From positions 1 to 6,766 of the forward strand of contig DASUGM010000345.1 in the NCBI GenBank assembly GCA_036274055.1: a DNA stretch of 6,766 bases, written 5' to 3'. The stretch comes from DASUGM01 sp036274055. Lineage in GTDB: Bacteria > Acidobacteriota > Vicinamibacteria > Vicinamibacterales > SCN-69-37. Made by a program: the position numbers and the translations under genes. A model generated the notes under the pieces. The model searched no databases. It saw only the letters and a program-made list of their open reading frames with translations, and had not been told where the DNA came from. Positions 1 to 5,910 of this stretch are shown one piece after another. How positions within the stretch are numbered: position 1 is the first letter of the stretch; each line of letters begins with the position of its first letter.

Positions 1-1
1 G

Positions 2-760
2 GTGACGCCAGGGCCCGTGACACCGCCGCCCGGCAGCGGCCCCGGCACCGCGCTGACCGCCGGGGCGACGACGACTTCGCCCGCGCCCCCGGTGGCCTCT
101 GCGCCGGCGGCGCCACCGCCGGCGGCAACGCCGTCGCCGTCGCGCCTCGATGTGACCTCGGATCCCGCTGGGGCCACCGTGACCGTCAACGGCACTCGCC
201 GCGGTGTGACGCCGCTCTCGCTGCCGCTTCCGCCCGGCAGCTATGACGTCGCCGTATCGAACGACTCGTCGACCACGCGCCGCAGGATCGAGATCAGGAC
301 CGGCGTCGCCTCGTCGATGGTCGCGTCGTTCTCGACCGCGCAGGCCTCGGCCGGCTACCTCGCCATCGCGACGCCGATCGAATTGCAGATTCTCGAAGAC
401 GGTAACCTGATCGGCACGACCAACGCCGCACGCGTCATGTTGCCCGCGGGCAGGCACTCGCTGCAGCTCGTCAACCGGAGTCTCGGCTTCGAGGCGATCC
501 TGCCGGTGAATATTCCGGCCGGCAAGAGCATCGGCGCTTCGGTCAGCCTGCCGAACGGTACCGCGTTCCTGAACGCGCTGCCGTGGGCCAACGTCAGCGT
601 CGACGGCCGATCGCTCGGCACCACACCGCTCGCGAACATCGAGCTGCCGATCGGCGCGCACGAAGTCGTCTGGACGCATCCGCAATTCGGCGAGCGCAAG
701 CAGTCGATCACCGTTCACGTCAAAACGCCCGTCAGGCTCGTCCTCGACTGGAGCAAATAA
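2..760 (+). CDS. PEGA-repeat protein, 5'-truncated (C-terminal part, possibly of a Ser/Thr kinase)
   Basis: The reading frame is open at the left edge, so the GTG at base 2 is probably an internal codon and the true start lies outside the window. The visible 252 residues begin with a Pro/Ala/Thr-rich linker (about 1-47). Three PEGA-like beta repeats follow. The first (about 48-112) is the clearest, with SDPAGATVTVNG, then RRGVTPLSLPLPPGSYDV. The second (about 118-183) is diverged, with LEDGNLIGTT and LPAGRHSLQL. The third (about 186-250) has PWANVSVDGRSLGTTPL and LPIGAHEV. PEGA domains are extracytoplasmic beta modules linked to surface-layer or cell-wall binding. In Acidobacteriota and Myxococcota they often end membrane-anchored Ser/Thr kinases after just such a linker. 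A kinase N-terminus is therefore inferred, not seen. The next gene starts directly after the stop codon, so the two are probably co-translated. Confidence 0.85.
   Translation: MTPGPVTPPPGSGPGTALTAGATTTSPAPPVASAPAAPPPAATPSPSRLDVTSDPAGATVTVNGTRRGVTPLSLPLPPGSYDVAVSNDSSTTRRRIEIRTGVASSMVASFSTAQASAGYLAIATPIELQILEDGNLIGTTNAARVMLPAGRHSLQLVNRSLGFEAILPVNIPAGKSIGASVSLPNGTAFLNALPWANVSVDGRSLGTTPLANIELPIGAHEVVWTHPQFGERKQSITVHVKTPVRLVLDWSK
750..753 (+). promoter_or_regulatory. Ribosome binding site for the TPR/TonB-C gene, inside the PEGA gene
   Basis: GGAG lies 7 nt before the ATG at 761, inside the last codons of the upstream gene. It supports the ATG as start and suggests translational coupling, because the upstream TAA (758-760) directly touches this ATG. 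Confidence 0.6.
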
Positions 761-1660
761 ATGCTGGTCGTCGGCCTCGCGCTGTGGTTGTTCGCTGTGC
801 CTCAGGATCGTCCGGCTGGCGCGCCCGTCAGCGATACGGTGGCGGCCGCCAAGACGCTCTACGCGTCCGGCGCCTACGAAGAAGCGATTGCGCGCCTCGG
901 CTCGCCCGATGCGCCTGACGCCTCAGCCGAGGGCGAGCAGTACCGCGCGCTGTGTCTGCTGGCGCTCGGCCGCGCCGACGACGCGCGACGCGCGGTCGAG
1001 CAGCTGGTCACGCGCAACCCATTCTTCACGCTCTACAACGCGGATGTCTCGCCGCGGCTGGTCACGCTGCTGCGTGACGTCCGGCGCCGTGTGCTGCCCG
1101 CCCGCATTCGCTCGCTCTACGCGTCCGCGAAGGTGGATTTCGAACAGCGGCAATATCCGAAGGCGGCGACGCAACTGAACGAAATGATCATGTTGCTCGC
1201 CGACGAAGATCTCGCCGCCGATCAGGCGTCATTCGGCGATCTCAAACTGCTGGCCGAGGGATTTCTGCTCCTGGCGGAGCGCGAAATCGCCGCCGCAGCC
1301 CGCGCCGCCGAGATCGGCGTCGCCAGGCCCGCTGAACGGACCGATCCGGCGCCGGTGCCGGTGCGCCTCTACTCGGTCGAAGATCGCGACGTCGTCGCGC
1401 CGATCGAGATCTCGCGGACGATGCCGGCCTGGACGCTGCCCAACAACGCGGCTCAGGCCGTCGAATACCGTGGTGTGCTGCGCATCGTCATCGACGAACA
1501 GGGAAAAGTCGAGCTCGCGGCGCTGATGGCGCCGGTGTCGCCGTCCTACGACCCGATGCTGATCGCCGCGGCGAAAGAGTGGACGTTCAAGCCGGCGATG
1601 AAGAACGGATCGCCGGTGAAATATCAGAAGCTCATCGGCGTCGTCTTGAAGCCCCGATAG
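761..1660 (+). CDS. Secreted TPR-like protein with C-terminal TonB domain
   Basis: This 299-residue protein starts with a short hydrophobic stretch (MLVVGLALWLFAVPQ) that looks like a signal peptide or N-terminal anchor, although it has no Lys or Arg before the hydrophobic core. Residues about 24-110 and 117-180 are Ala/Leu-rich helices in a TPR-like pattern (AAAKTLYASGAYEEAIARL, then ASAKVDFEQRQYPKAATQLN). A short Pro-containing linker (about 188-230) leads to a TonB C-terminal domain (about 236-299) with YRGVLRIVIDEQGKV, DPMLIAAAKEWTFKPAMKNG and PVKYQKLIGVVLKP, which matches the family's final beta-alpha-beta-beta order. True TonB has a longer Pro-rich periplasmic span and passes ExbBD energy to outer-membrane receptors. 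No exbB or exbD is visible here, so a structural or scaffold role at the envelope fits better than energy transduction. It directly follows the PEGA gene. Its 3' end overlaps the convergent gene on the other strand by 29 bp. Confidence 0.88.
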   Translation: MLVVGLALWLFAVPQDRPAGAPVSDTVAAAKTLYASGAYEEAIARLGSPDAPDASAEGEQYRALCLLALGRADDARRAVEQLVTRNPFFTLYNADVSPRLVTLLRDVRRRVLPARIRSLYASAKVDFEQRQYPKAATQLNEMIMLLADEDLAADQASFGDLKLLAEGFLLLAEREIAAAARAAEIGVARPAERTDPAPVPVRLYSVEDRDVVAPIEISRTMPAWTLPNNAAQAVEYRGVLRIVIDEQGKVELAALMAPVSPSYDPMLIAAAKEWTFKPAMKNGSPVKYQKLIGVVLKPR

Positions 1661-2816
1661 TCGGCGGCTTCGGCGGCGCGTCCTTCGCAGCCGCGTCTTC
1701 CGTGGCGACGGGCTTGTCAGGGTTCGTCAACGCCCGGAAGATCTCCCGCGGGATTTCCACCAGCGGTTGCGTCACGCGGCTCGGCGAGTTTCCCGCGTTC
1801 TGCATCAGCAACTGCGATTCCGGGTCGAGCGCATACGGGTCGGATGTGTGCAGCGTCACGTCGTCGACGTGGACGAGCTGGCGGAACCGATGCGCGTCGC
1901 GGATGACGTTCGCGTTCTCGACCAGTGAGCCGACCGTGGCGTGGCCGACAATGCCGCGGCCGTTGATGTAGAAGCAGAGGCCGTCGCCGCGCTTGACGAT
2001 GTGCGGACTGGCCGGCGAGCCGACGATGCCGTAGATCTGCCGGCGCCCGACCACGAGCTCGAGAAATTCTTCCGGCCGGGTCGCGTGATCGGGGCCGACC
2101 GAGGTGATCCAGTAGCGCGGTGTGTCCACGTCGACCCTCGCCGCGGCGGCGGGTTCGCCGGGTACAGGCGACGTCTTGCCCTGCGCTTTTTCAATCATGC
2201 CGACGACGAAGTCGATCGGCATGCTGCTGTCGATCATCCGGACGATGTCATCGTGCAACGCGCCGCCGGCGCTGATGGTGTCGGCCAGCAGCAGCAGCGA
2301 ATGCAGCGCGATCGTGCTCAGCGGGACCGCGGCGTGCGCGGCGGCAATCGCGTCGTCGATGCGGTTCCGGCCGCCGTGCGGCTGGACAACCACGCAGAGT
2401 CCCGCGGCGCGGATGCCGTGGCCCGCCGAGGTCGCCGCCAGCGCCGACGCCGATCGCAACAACGATTCGACGCCGGGCGCGATCAGGTGATCCCACCGCA
2501 CTTCGACGACGATGTGGAGACGCGTGCGCGACTGCCACTGGCCGTCGTAGCGCACCGCGCCGGCCAGCGGCGCGTAGGTGCCGAACGCCGTGTCGAAGCC
2601 GAGAAACCGTCCGGTGAGAACGACGAGATCCTGAAGCGCGCGATGGTGTTGTTCGCTGGGCGCATGCTGGCATTGCTCGATCAGCATCCGCGCCAGCGCC
2701 GGCGTCGTCACGTGCGCGACCAGGAAACGGCGGAAGCGCTCGCGCGGCGAATCGAACCCCGGCTCGTCGTCGAGGCGCCCGGCAAGGTTCAGCAGATCGT
2801 CGACGGTGACGCTCAT
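1632..2816 (-). CDS. Putative EVE/PUA-like domain protein with degenerate PD-(D/E)XK nuclease-like N-terminal domain
   Basis: This gene encodes 394 residues from the ATG at 2816. The frame is open to an ATG at 2936, but that start would overlap the upstream gene by 83 nt and add a low-complexity Arg/Ser/Pro tail, so 2816 is preferred. No strong Shine-Dalgarno is seen. Residues 1-58 are helical. Residues about 60-147 follow a helix-beta-beta-beta-helix-beta order like PD-(D/E)XK nucleases: FLGFDTAFGTY, AVRYDGQWQ (D91), LHIVVEVRW (E105-V-R107 where E-x-K is expected), a helix, then GLCVVVQP. Helices fill about 150-212. Residues about 234-364 resemble an EVE/PUA-like fold: PRYWITSVGP, IYGIVGSP, then KRGDGLCFYINGRGIVGHATV. 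EVE domains are known readers of modified bases and are found fused to restriction enzymes. The tail (365-394) is Pro/Lys/Ala-rich and ends in four Arg. It lies 37 nt downstream of the RskA-like gene on the same strand, so co-transcription is likely. The EVE-like call is moderately sure and the nuclease-like call is tentative. Confidence 0.72.
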   Translation of the reverse strand: MSVTVDDLLNLAGRLDDEPGFDSPRERFRRFLVAHVTTPALARMLIEQCQHAPSEQHHRALQDLVVLTGRFLGFDTAFGTYAPLAGAVRYDGQWQSRTRLHIVVEVRWDHLIAPGVESLLRSASALAATSAGHGIRAAGLCVVVQPHGGRNRIDDAIAAAHAAVPLSTIALHSLLLLADTISAGGALHDDIVRMIDSSMPIDFVVGMIEKAQGKTSPVPGEPAAAARVDVDTPRYWITSVGPDHATRPEEFLELVVGRRQIYGIVGSPASPHIVKRGDGLCFYINGRGIVGHATVGSLVENANVIRDAHRFRQLVHVDDVTLHTSDPYALDPESQLLMQNAGNSPSRVTQPLVEIPREIFRALTNPDKPVATEDAAAKDAPPKPPTIGASRRRR

Positions 2817-2853
2817 CGCGGCTGCCCGTGATCCTGGAGGCGGTCGAGCCTCG

Positions 2854-4242
2854 TTATTGAGGCGTGATGCGGGCGAGCACGGTGACACCGACCGGAGTCG
2901 GGCCGCCGCCGAACGGCTCGAGCGTGACCACGACACCGGTGACGGGACGGGGAGCGCCCGGCACTTCCGCCGTCAGTGTCGCACGACCGTCCTTGTCCGG
3001 TGCAAGCGTTCCGGCGTGCACCGGAGCGCCGGTGTTGAGCAGCCAGACCTGGTAGGCGTTGCCTTCAGCAGGCGGCGGGAGCGCCGAAGCGCTGACGACG
3101 AGGCCGCGCGAACGGCTCCACAGGACTTGCGCGTAGGCCGCGGCGGCCGGTTCGGCGCCGCGCAGAGCGAAGCGAACGAGATCCGGCGCCGCGAGGACGT
3201 TGCCGAGCACCTGTGCCTGCAGCGCCGATTGGCTCGCTTCCGCGATCTTGCGTTCCGCATCGGCCCGCGTCGCGGCGATTTCCCTGGTCGCGCTGTCATT
3301 GGCGGCGGCGACCTGCTGCTCGGCGGCGGCGACCCGGAGCGCGGCGACATCGAGCCGTTGATTCATCGCCGTCTGCTGTGAATATCCGTAGTAGCCGATC
3401 GCCGCGGCGGCGGCGACGACGACACCGAAGCCGATCAACCACTCGCGGTGCAGCCGATGCTCGCGGCTCTCGTTCTCGAGCGCGGCGCGCTTGCCGGTCG
3501 AGACTTCGCGTTCGAGCGTCGCCATCCGGTCGGACAGCGCCGCCTCTTCCGCCAGCATCAGCATCGGCGCGGCGTCGCGGCTCGGCGCGGAGCGGGCAGC
3601 GCCGACCGCGCGCGCGTGGGCGAGATCGTCGGCCGGCCTGGCGTCGCCGGCCAGGTTGCCGTGGATGCGCACGACGTCGTCGAGGTTGAATGGATCGACG
3701 TTCGCGGCGGCGGCGCCGCCGGTCGCTTCCTTGAGTTGGCGGGTTTCGCTGAGCACCGCCTGCACGTCGTGCGAAAGCTGACCCAGCCGGACCTGGAGGT
3801 CCGATTCGAGCGCCGCGAAGCGCGTCTCGGCGCGTTCGAATCCGCGCAGCGCGAGGTTGGCGGCGGCCATGCAGGTCTCGCCGAGTTGCTGCGCCTGGTC
3901 GCGCAACTGCTGGACGGGCGCTTCGTGGATGTCTTTGAGCGTCTTCCACTCGTGCTCGATCTGGGCTTCGAGCTCGCGCAGGCGGAGCAGCGCGTCCTGG
4001 TGCAGCCGCTGCTCGATCGCGCCCCAGTCGTTCAGCCGCTCTTCGACTTCACTCAAAGCCTGCGAATGACGGCGATCGTGCTCGGACCAGCGATTGAGGA
4101 TTTCGGCGCAGCGCTCGGTGAGCGTCGCCAGCCGCTGCTCGGTCGGCAACAGATGATCCTGCGACTCCCGCCACTGATGGAGCGCGAGGCTCAGCCGGTC
4201 GATCTGCGCCTGAAGGTCAGCCGTCTGTTCCAACGCGGCCAT
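2854..4242 (-). CDS. Coiled-coil membrane protein with C-terminal anti-sigma-K factor (RskA)-like domain
   Basis: The 462-residue product begins with a long Gln/Glu/Arg/Leu-rich coiled coil (about 1-172), followed by a flexible Ala/Asp/Arg-rich linker (about 173-235) and another short helix. One membrane helix (about 268-287, WLIGFGVVVAAAAAIGYYGY) follows, then a second coiled coil (about 292-345). The C-terminal domain (about 348-458) matches the RskA pattern: AQVLWSRSRGLVVSASALPP, NAYQVWLLNTGAPVHAGTL, DKDGRATLT, then TGVVVTLEPFGGG. In classical RskA this periplasmic domain follows a cytoplasmic zinc anti-sigma domain with an HxxxCxxC motif. That motif is absent here and the coiled coil takes its place. 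No sigma-factor gene is visible nearby. It is therefore an RskA-like membrane protein, and an anti-sigma role is unproven. The ATG at 4242 is the first start in the frame; no clear ribosome binding site precedes it. It is the likely first gene of a two-gene minus-strand unit. Confidence 0.83.
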   Translation of the reverse strand: MAALEQTADLQAQIDRLSLALHQWRESQDHLLPTEQRLATLTERCAEILNRWSEHDRRHSQALSEVEERLNDWGAIEQRLHQDALLRLRELEAQIEHEWKTLKDIHEAPVQQLRDQAQQLGETCMAAANLALRGFERAETRFAALESDLQVRLGQLSHDVQAVLSETRQLKEATGGAAAANVDPFNLDDVVRIHGNLAGDARPADDLAHARAVGAARSAPSRDAAPMLMLAEEAALSDRMATLEREVSTGKRAALENESREHRLHREWLIGFGVVVAAAAAIGYYGYSQQTAMNQRLDVAALRVAAAEQQVAAANDSATREIAATRADAERKIAEASQSALQAQVLGNVLAAPDLVRFALRGAEPAAAAYAQVLWSRSRGLVVSASALPPPAEGNAYQVWLLNTGAPVHAGTLAPDKDGRATLTAEVPGAPRPVTGVVVTLEPFGGGPTPVGVTVLARITPQ

Positions 4243-4269
4243 TCTAGACGGGGACAGCGTTCAGTACAA

Positions 4270-4381
4270 GGCTCAAGGCTCACGGCTCAGGGCTCGGCGA
4301 CAAGGGCTTGGGTGGAGCTTCGGGCCTGGCTGAGCAAAGCCATGAAGTGGACTCCGAGCCCTGAGTCCTGAGCCCTGAGCC
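4270..4381. repeat. Imperfect 28-bp inverted repeat made of two four-unit heptamer arrays
   Basis: The left arm (4270-4297) consists of four tandem heptamers: GGCTCAA, GGCTCAC, GGCTCAG, GGCTCGG. The right arm (4354-4381), read on the minus strand, gives GGCTCAG, GGCTCAG, GACTCAG, GGCTCGG. The arms match at 25 of 28 positions around a 56-base loop. In a + strand transcript one of the three mismatches (4285 with 4366) becomes a G-U wobble, so a stable long hairpin is possible. Further GGCTNAGC-like units sit at about 4328-4335 and 4395-4402. Because the flanking genes diverge, neither needs a terminator here. It could be a dispersed intergenic repeat, a recombination footprint or a leader structure; the sequence alone does not decide. 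Confidence 0.8.
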
Positions 4382-4408
4382 AACTTTTATCCTCGCTGAG
4401 CCGTCTCA

Positions 4409-4423
4409 CCTTAGACTCTAAGG
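4409..4423. promoter_or_regulatory. Palindrome CCTTAGA-C-TCTAAGG, candidate operator
   Basis: Two perfect 7-base arms surround one central base (4416). The palindrome ends 14 bases before the ATG at 4438 and its right end forms the first part of the ribosome binding site. A perfect dyad of this size, in this place, suits a dimeric regulator. The PadR-family protein encoded two genes further in (5559-5906) is the obvious candidate, but that link is inference. Binding here, or an RNA hairpin, could block transcription or translation start. Confidence 0.5.
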
Positions 4424-4427
4424 GGAG
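4420..4427 (+). promoter_or_regulatory. Ribosome binding site of the propeller-like gene
   Basis: AAGGGGAG ends 10 nt before the ATG at 4438. This supports that ATG, or the in-frame GTG directly before it at 4435, as the start. Its first four bases belong to the right arm of the palindrome. Confidence 0.6.
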
Positions 4428-4437
4428 TGTCTGAGTG

Positions 4438-5559
4438 ATGACCCGAGCTTTATTGCTGTCCCTGTTCGTTCTCGCCGTGCCCGGACCCGTAACCGAGCCG
4501 GCGCCGCGTCGGCCCGCCACCGTGCCGATCAGGATGGCGACGCCGCCGGCGCACGTCAGCGCAGCCTTCGAATTGCCCGGGGGCCGCGTCGTCGTCAGCG
4601 ACGTCAAGACGCCAGCCGTTCTGGTGATTGATCCGGTCAGCGGCGCGGTCACGAAGCTCGGTTCGGTCGGCGCCGGTCCGGGTCAATACGTCAAACCGGG
4701 CGGCCTCTATGGCGGCACCGACGGCGGGGCGCTGCTGCTCGATCGCGCGCAATTGCAGGTCACCGAGATCTCGCCGGCCGGTGTCTTCGGCCGAACCTAC
4801 TCGATCGCCGTGAAGGGCGTCACCGGCGGATCGGAGGCCGACATCGATCTCCAACGTCTGGACAACCGCGGGTTTTCCTATTTCGTCGAGCGAACGTTCG
4901 GTACCGCGGGCACCTCGCGACCGGCCTGGCCGCTGATTCGTTTCGATCCGATCAAGCAGGGCAAGGAAAAGATTGCCGACCTCATCCAGGGCGAGACGAC
5001 GACGATCGTGGACGGCAACATGTCGAGGAGCCAGGGAGTGATTGGGTCTCCGGCTGACGGCTTCGGCGTCGCGCCTGATGGCCGTGTGGCGATTGTTCGC
5101 GGCGAACCGTACCGGGTCGAGTGGATCGGCGTCGACGGCAGGACCACGCGCGGTCCAAACATCGCCTACGATCCGGTGCCGATGACCGACGCGGATCGCG
5201 CGGAGTTCAAGACGCCAACCGGGGGCGCGAGCGTCAGCGCCGTCGGCGGTGGTGGGACCGGCGGCAGTGGATCAGGCGGCAGCTCGAGCGGCATGGAACG
5301 AAAATTCGCAGCGACCAAGGCGCCGTTTTCTCCCGGCGACATCGTCGTCTCGCCGAGCGCGCAAGTGTGGGTGATGCGCAGCCGCGCCGCGAGCGCTACC
5401 GACGTCATCTATGACGTCTTCGACGGACGCGGCCAGCGCGTCGACCGGCTCGCTTTCCCGGACGGCAGCCGCGTCGTTGGTTTCGGCGCCGGATCGGTCT
5501 TCGTTCGGGAGACCGGCGCGAACGGCGGTGTCACGCTGAAGAAATACAAGGTGCGTTGA
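4438..5559 (+). CDS. Secreted six-bladed beta-propeller-like (NHL-like) protein of unknown function
   Basis: From the ATG at 4438 the product has 373 residues. A GTG one codon earlier is possible. The N-terminus (MTRALLLSLFVLAVPGP) looks like a signal peptide. The body shows repeated beta strands of propeller type: HVSAAFELPGGRVVVSD, then AVLVIDPVSGAVTKLGSVG, then GPGQYVKPGGLYGGTDGGAL and DRAQLQVTEISPAG, later DGFGVAPDGRVAIVRGEPYR and VEWIGVDGR. The G-x-G-x-GP-G-x-Y/F pattern is common in NHL-like and six-bladed propellers of Acidobacteriota and Bacteroidota. A Gly/Ser-rich stretch (residues about 263-285, bases 5224-5292) interrupts the domain and looks like an inserted flexible loop. No catalytic motif was recognised. 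It is probably an exported binding or scaffold protein. Its TGA overlaps the ATG of the PadR gene by one base (TGATG), so the two should be translationally coupled. Confidence 0.8.
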   Translation: MTRALLLSLFVLAVPGPVTEPAPRRPATVPIRMATPPAHVSAAFELPGGRVVVSDVKTPAVLVIDPVSGAVTKLGSVGAGPGQYVKPGGLYGGTDGGALLLDRAQLQVTEISPAGVFGRTYSIAVKGVTGGSEADIDLQRLDNRGFSYFVERTFGTAGTSRPAWPLIRFDPIKQGKEKIADLIQGETTTIVDGNMSRSQGVIGSPADGFGVAPDGRVAIVRGEPYRVEWIGVDGRTTRGPNIAYDPVPMTDADRAEFKTPTGGASVSAVGGGGTGGSGSGGSSSGMERKFAATKAPFSPGDIVVSPSAQVWVMRSRAASATDVIYDVFDGRGQRVDRLAFPDGSRVVGFGAGSVFVRETGANGGVTLKKYKVR

Positions 5560-5906
5560 TGGCGAAGACCAGAGACAAACTCGCGATCCTGCGCGGCACG
5601 CTCGACGTGCTGGTGCTCCGGTCGGTATCGGCACGCCCGTTGCACGGCTTCGAGATCAGCTTATGGCTCGACGAGCAATCGGAAGGCGCACTGGAGATCG
5701 ACGACAGCGCGCTGTATCAGGCGCTGCATCGGCTCGAAGCGAAGAAGCTGCTCCAGGGCGCGTGGGGGGTCTCGGAGAACAACCGGCGGGCGCGCTACTA
5801 CAAGCTCACGCCCGCGGGCCGGACGTTTCTCGATGGTGAGGGCGCGAAGCTGGTGTCGTACGCGCGCACCATCACCAATCTGCTGACGCTGACGCGGAGC
5901 AAGTAG
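5559..5906 (+). CDS. PadR-family winged-helix transcriptional regulator
   Basis: This 115-residue protein is the short PadR type, a winged-helix domain plus one C-terminal helix. Residues about 8-38 show the family start (LAILRGTLDVLVLRSVSARP, then LHGFEISLWL). Residues 46-63 form the recognition-helix region (EIDDSALYQALHRLEAKK), and 64-90 hold the wing (SENNRRARYYKLTPAGRTFL). The helix at about 95-112 would make the dimer. PadR proteins usually repress their own or a neighbouring operon and respond to small ligands or stress. The start is ATG at 5559, overlapping the previous stop, with AAGG 7 nt upstream (5548-5551). The TTG one codon earlier is less likely. Immediately downstream is an ADOP permease, the typical acidobacterial partner. 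The palindrome at 4409-4423 is a possible binding site. Confidence 0.95.
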   Translation: MAKTRDKLAILRGTLDVLVLRSVSARPLHGFEISLWLDEQSEGALEIDDSALYQALHRLEAKKLLQGAWGVSENNRRARYYKLTPAGRTFLDGEGAKLVSYARTITNLLTLTRSK

Positions 5907-5910
5907 CGCG

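Larger units (their letters stand above)
4243..4437. other. Divergent intergenic region with inverted heptamer arrays and a palindrome
   Basis: These 195 bases separate the start codons of two divergent genes, so promoters for both strands should lie here. No convincing -35/-10 pair was found. A weak TAGACT at 4412-4417 could be a -10 for the + strand. The visible structure is a long inverted repeat (4270-4381) and a 15-bp palindrome (4409-4423), listed separately. The region is slightly richer in A/T near 4382-4390. No small ORF with family features was recognised. Confidence 0.6.

Noticed and set aside
1941..2831. Long + strand open frame (296 codons) opposite the EVE-like gene
   Set aside because: Its translation is low-complexity Arg/Asp/Ala-rich without any recognisable domain, as expected for the antisense of a GC-rich gene; the minus strand carries the domain patterns.
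2817..2936. Upstream start (ATG at 2936) for the EVE-like gene
   Set aside because: It would overlap the preceding gene by 83 nt and add a low-complexity Arg/Ser/Pro N-terminus; the ATG at 2816 gives a sensible helical start just after the upstream stop.
3448..4371. Long + strand open frame (307 codons) opposite the RskA-like gene
   Set aside because: It is antisense to a gene with a clear membrane helix and RskA motifs, shows no family features, and runs on through the heptamer repeat.
4270..4381. Rho-independent terminator
   Set aside because: Both flanking genes point away from the region, the loop is 56 bases, and no T-run follows either arm.
4270..4381. CRISPR array
   Set aside because: The repeats are 7 bases long, directly adjacent and inverted between arms; there are no regular unique spacers.
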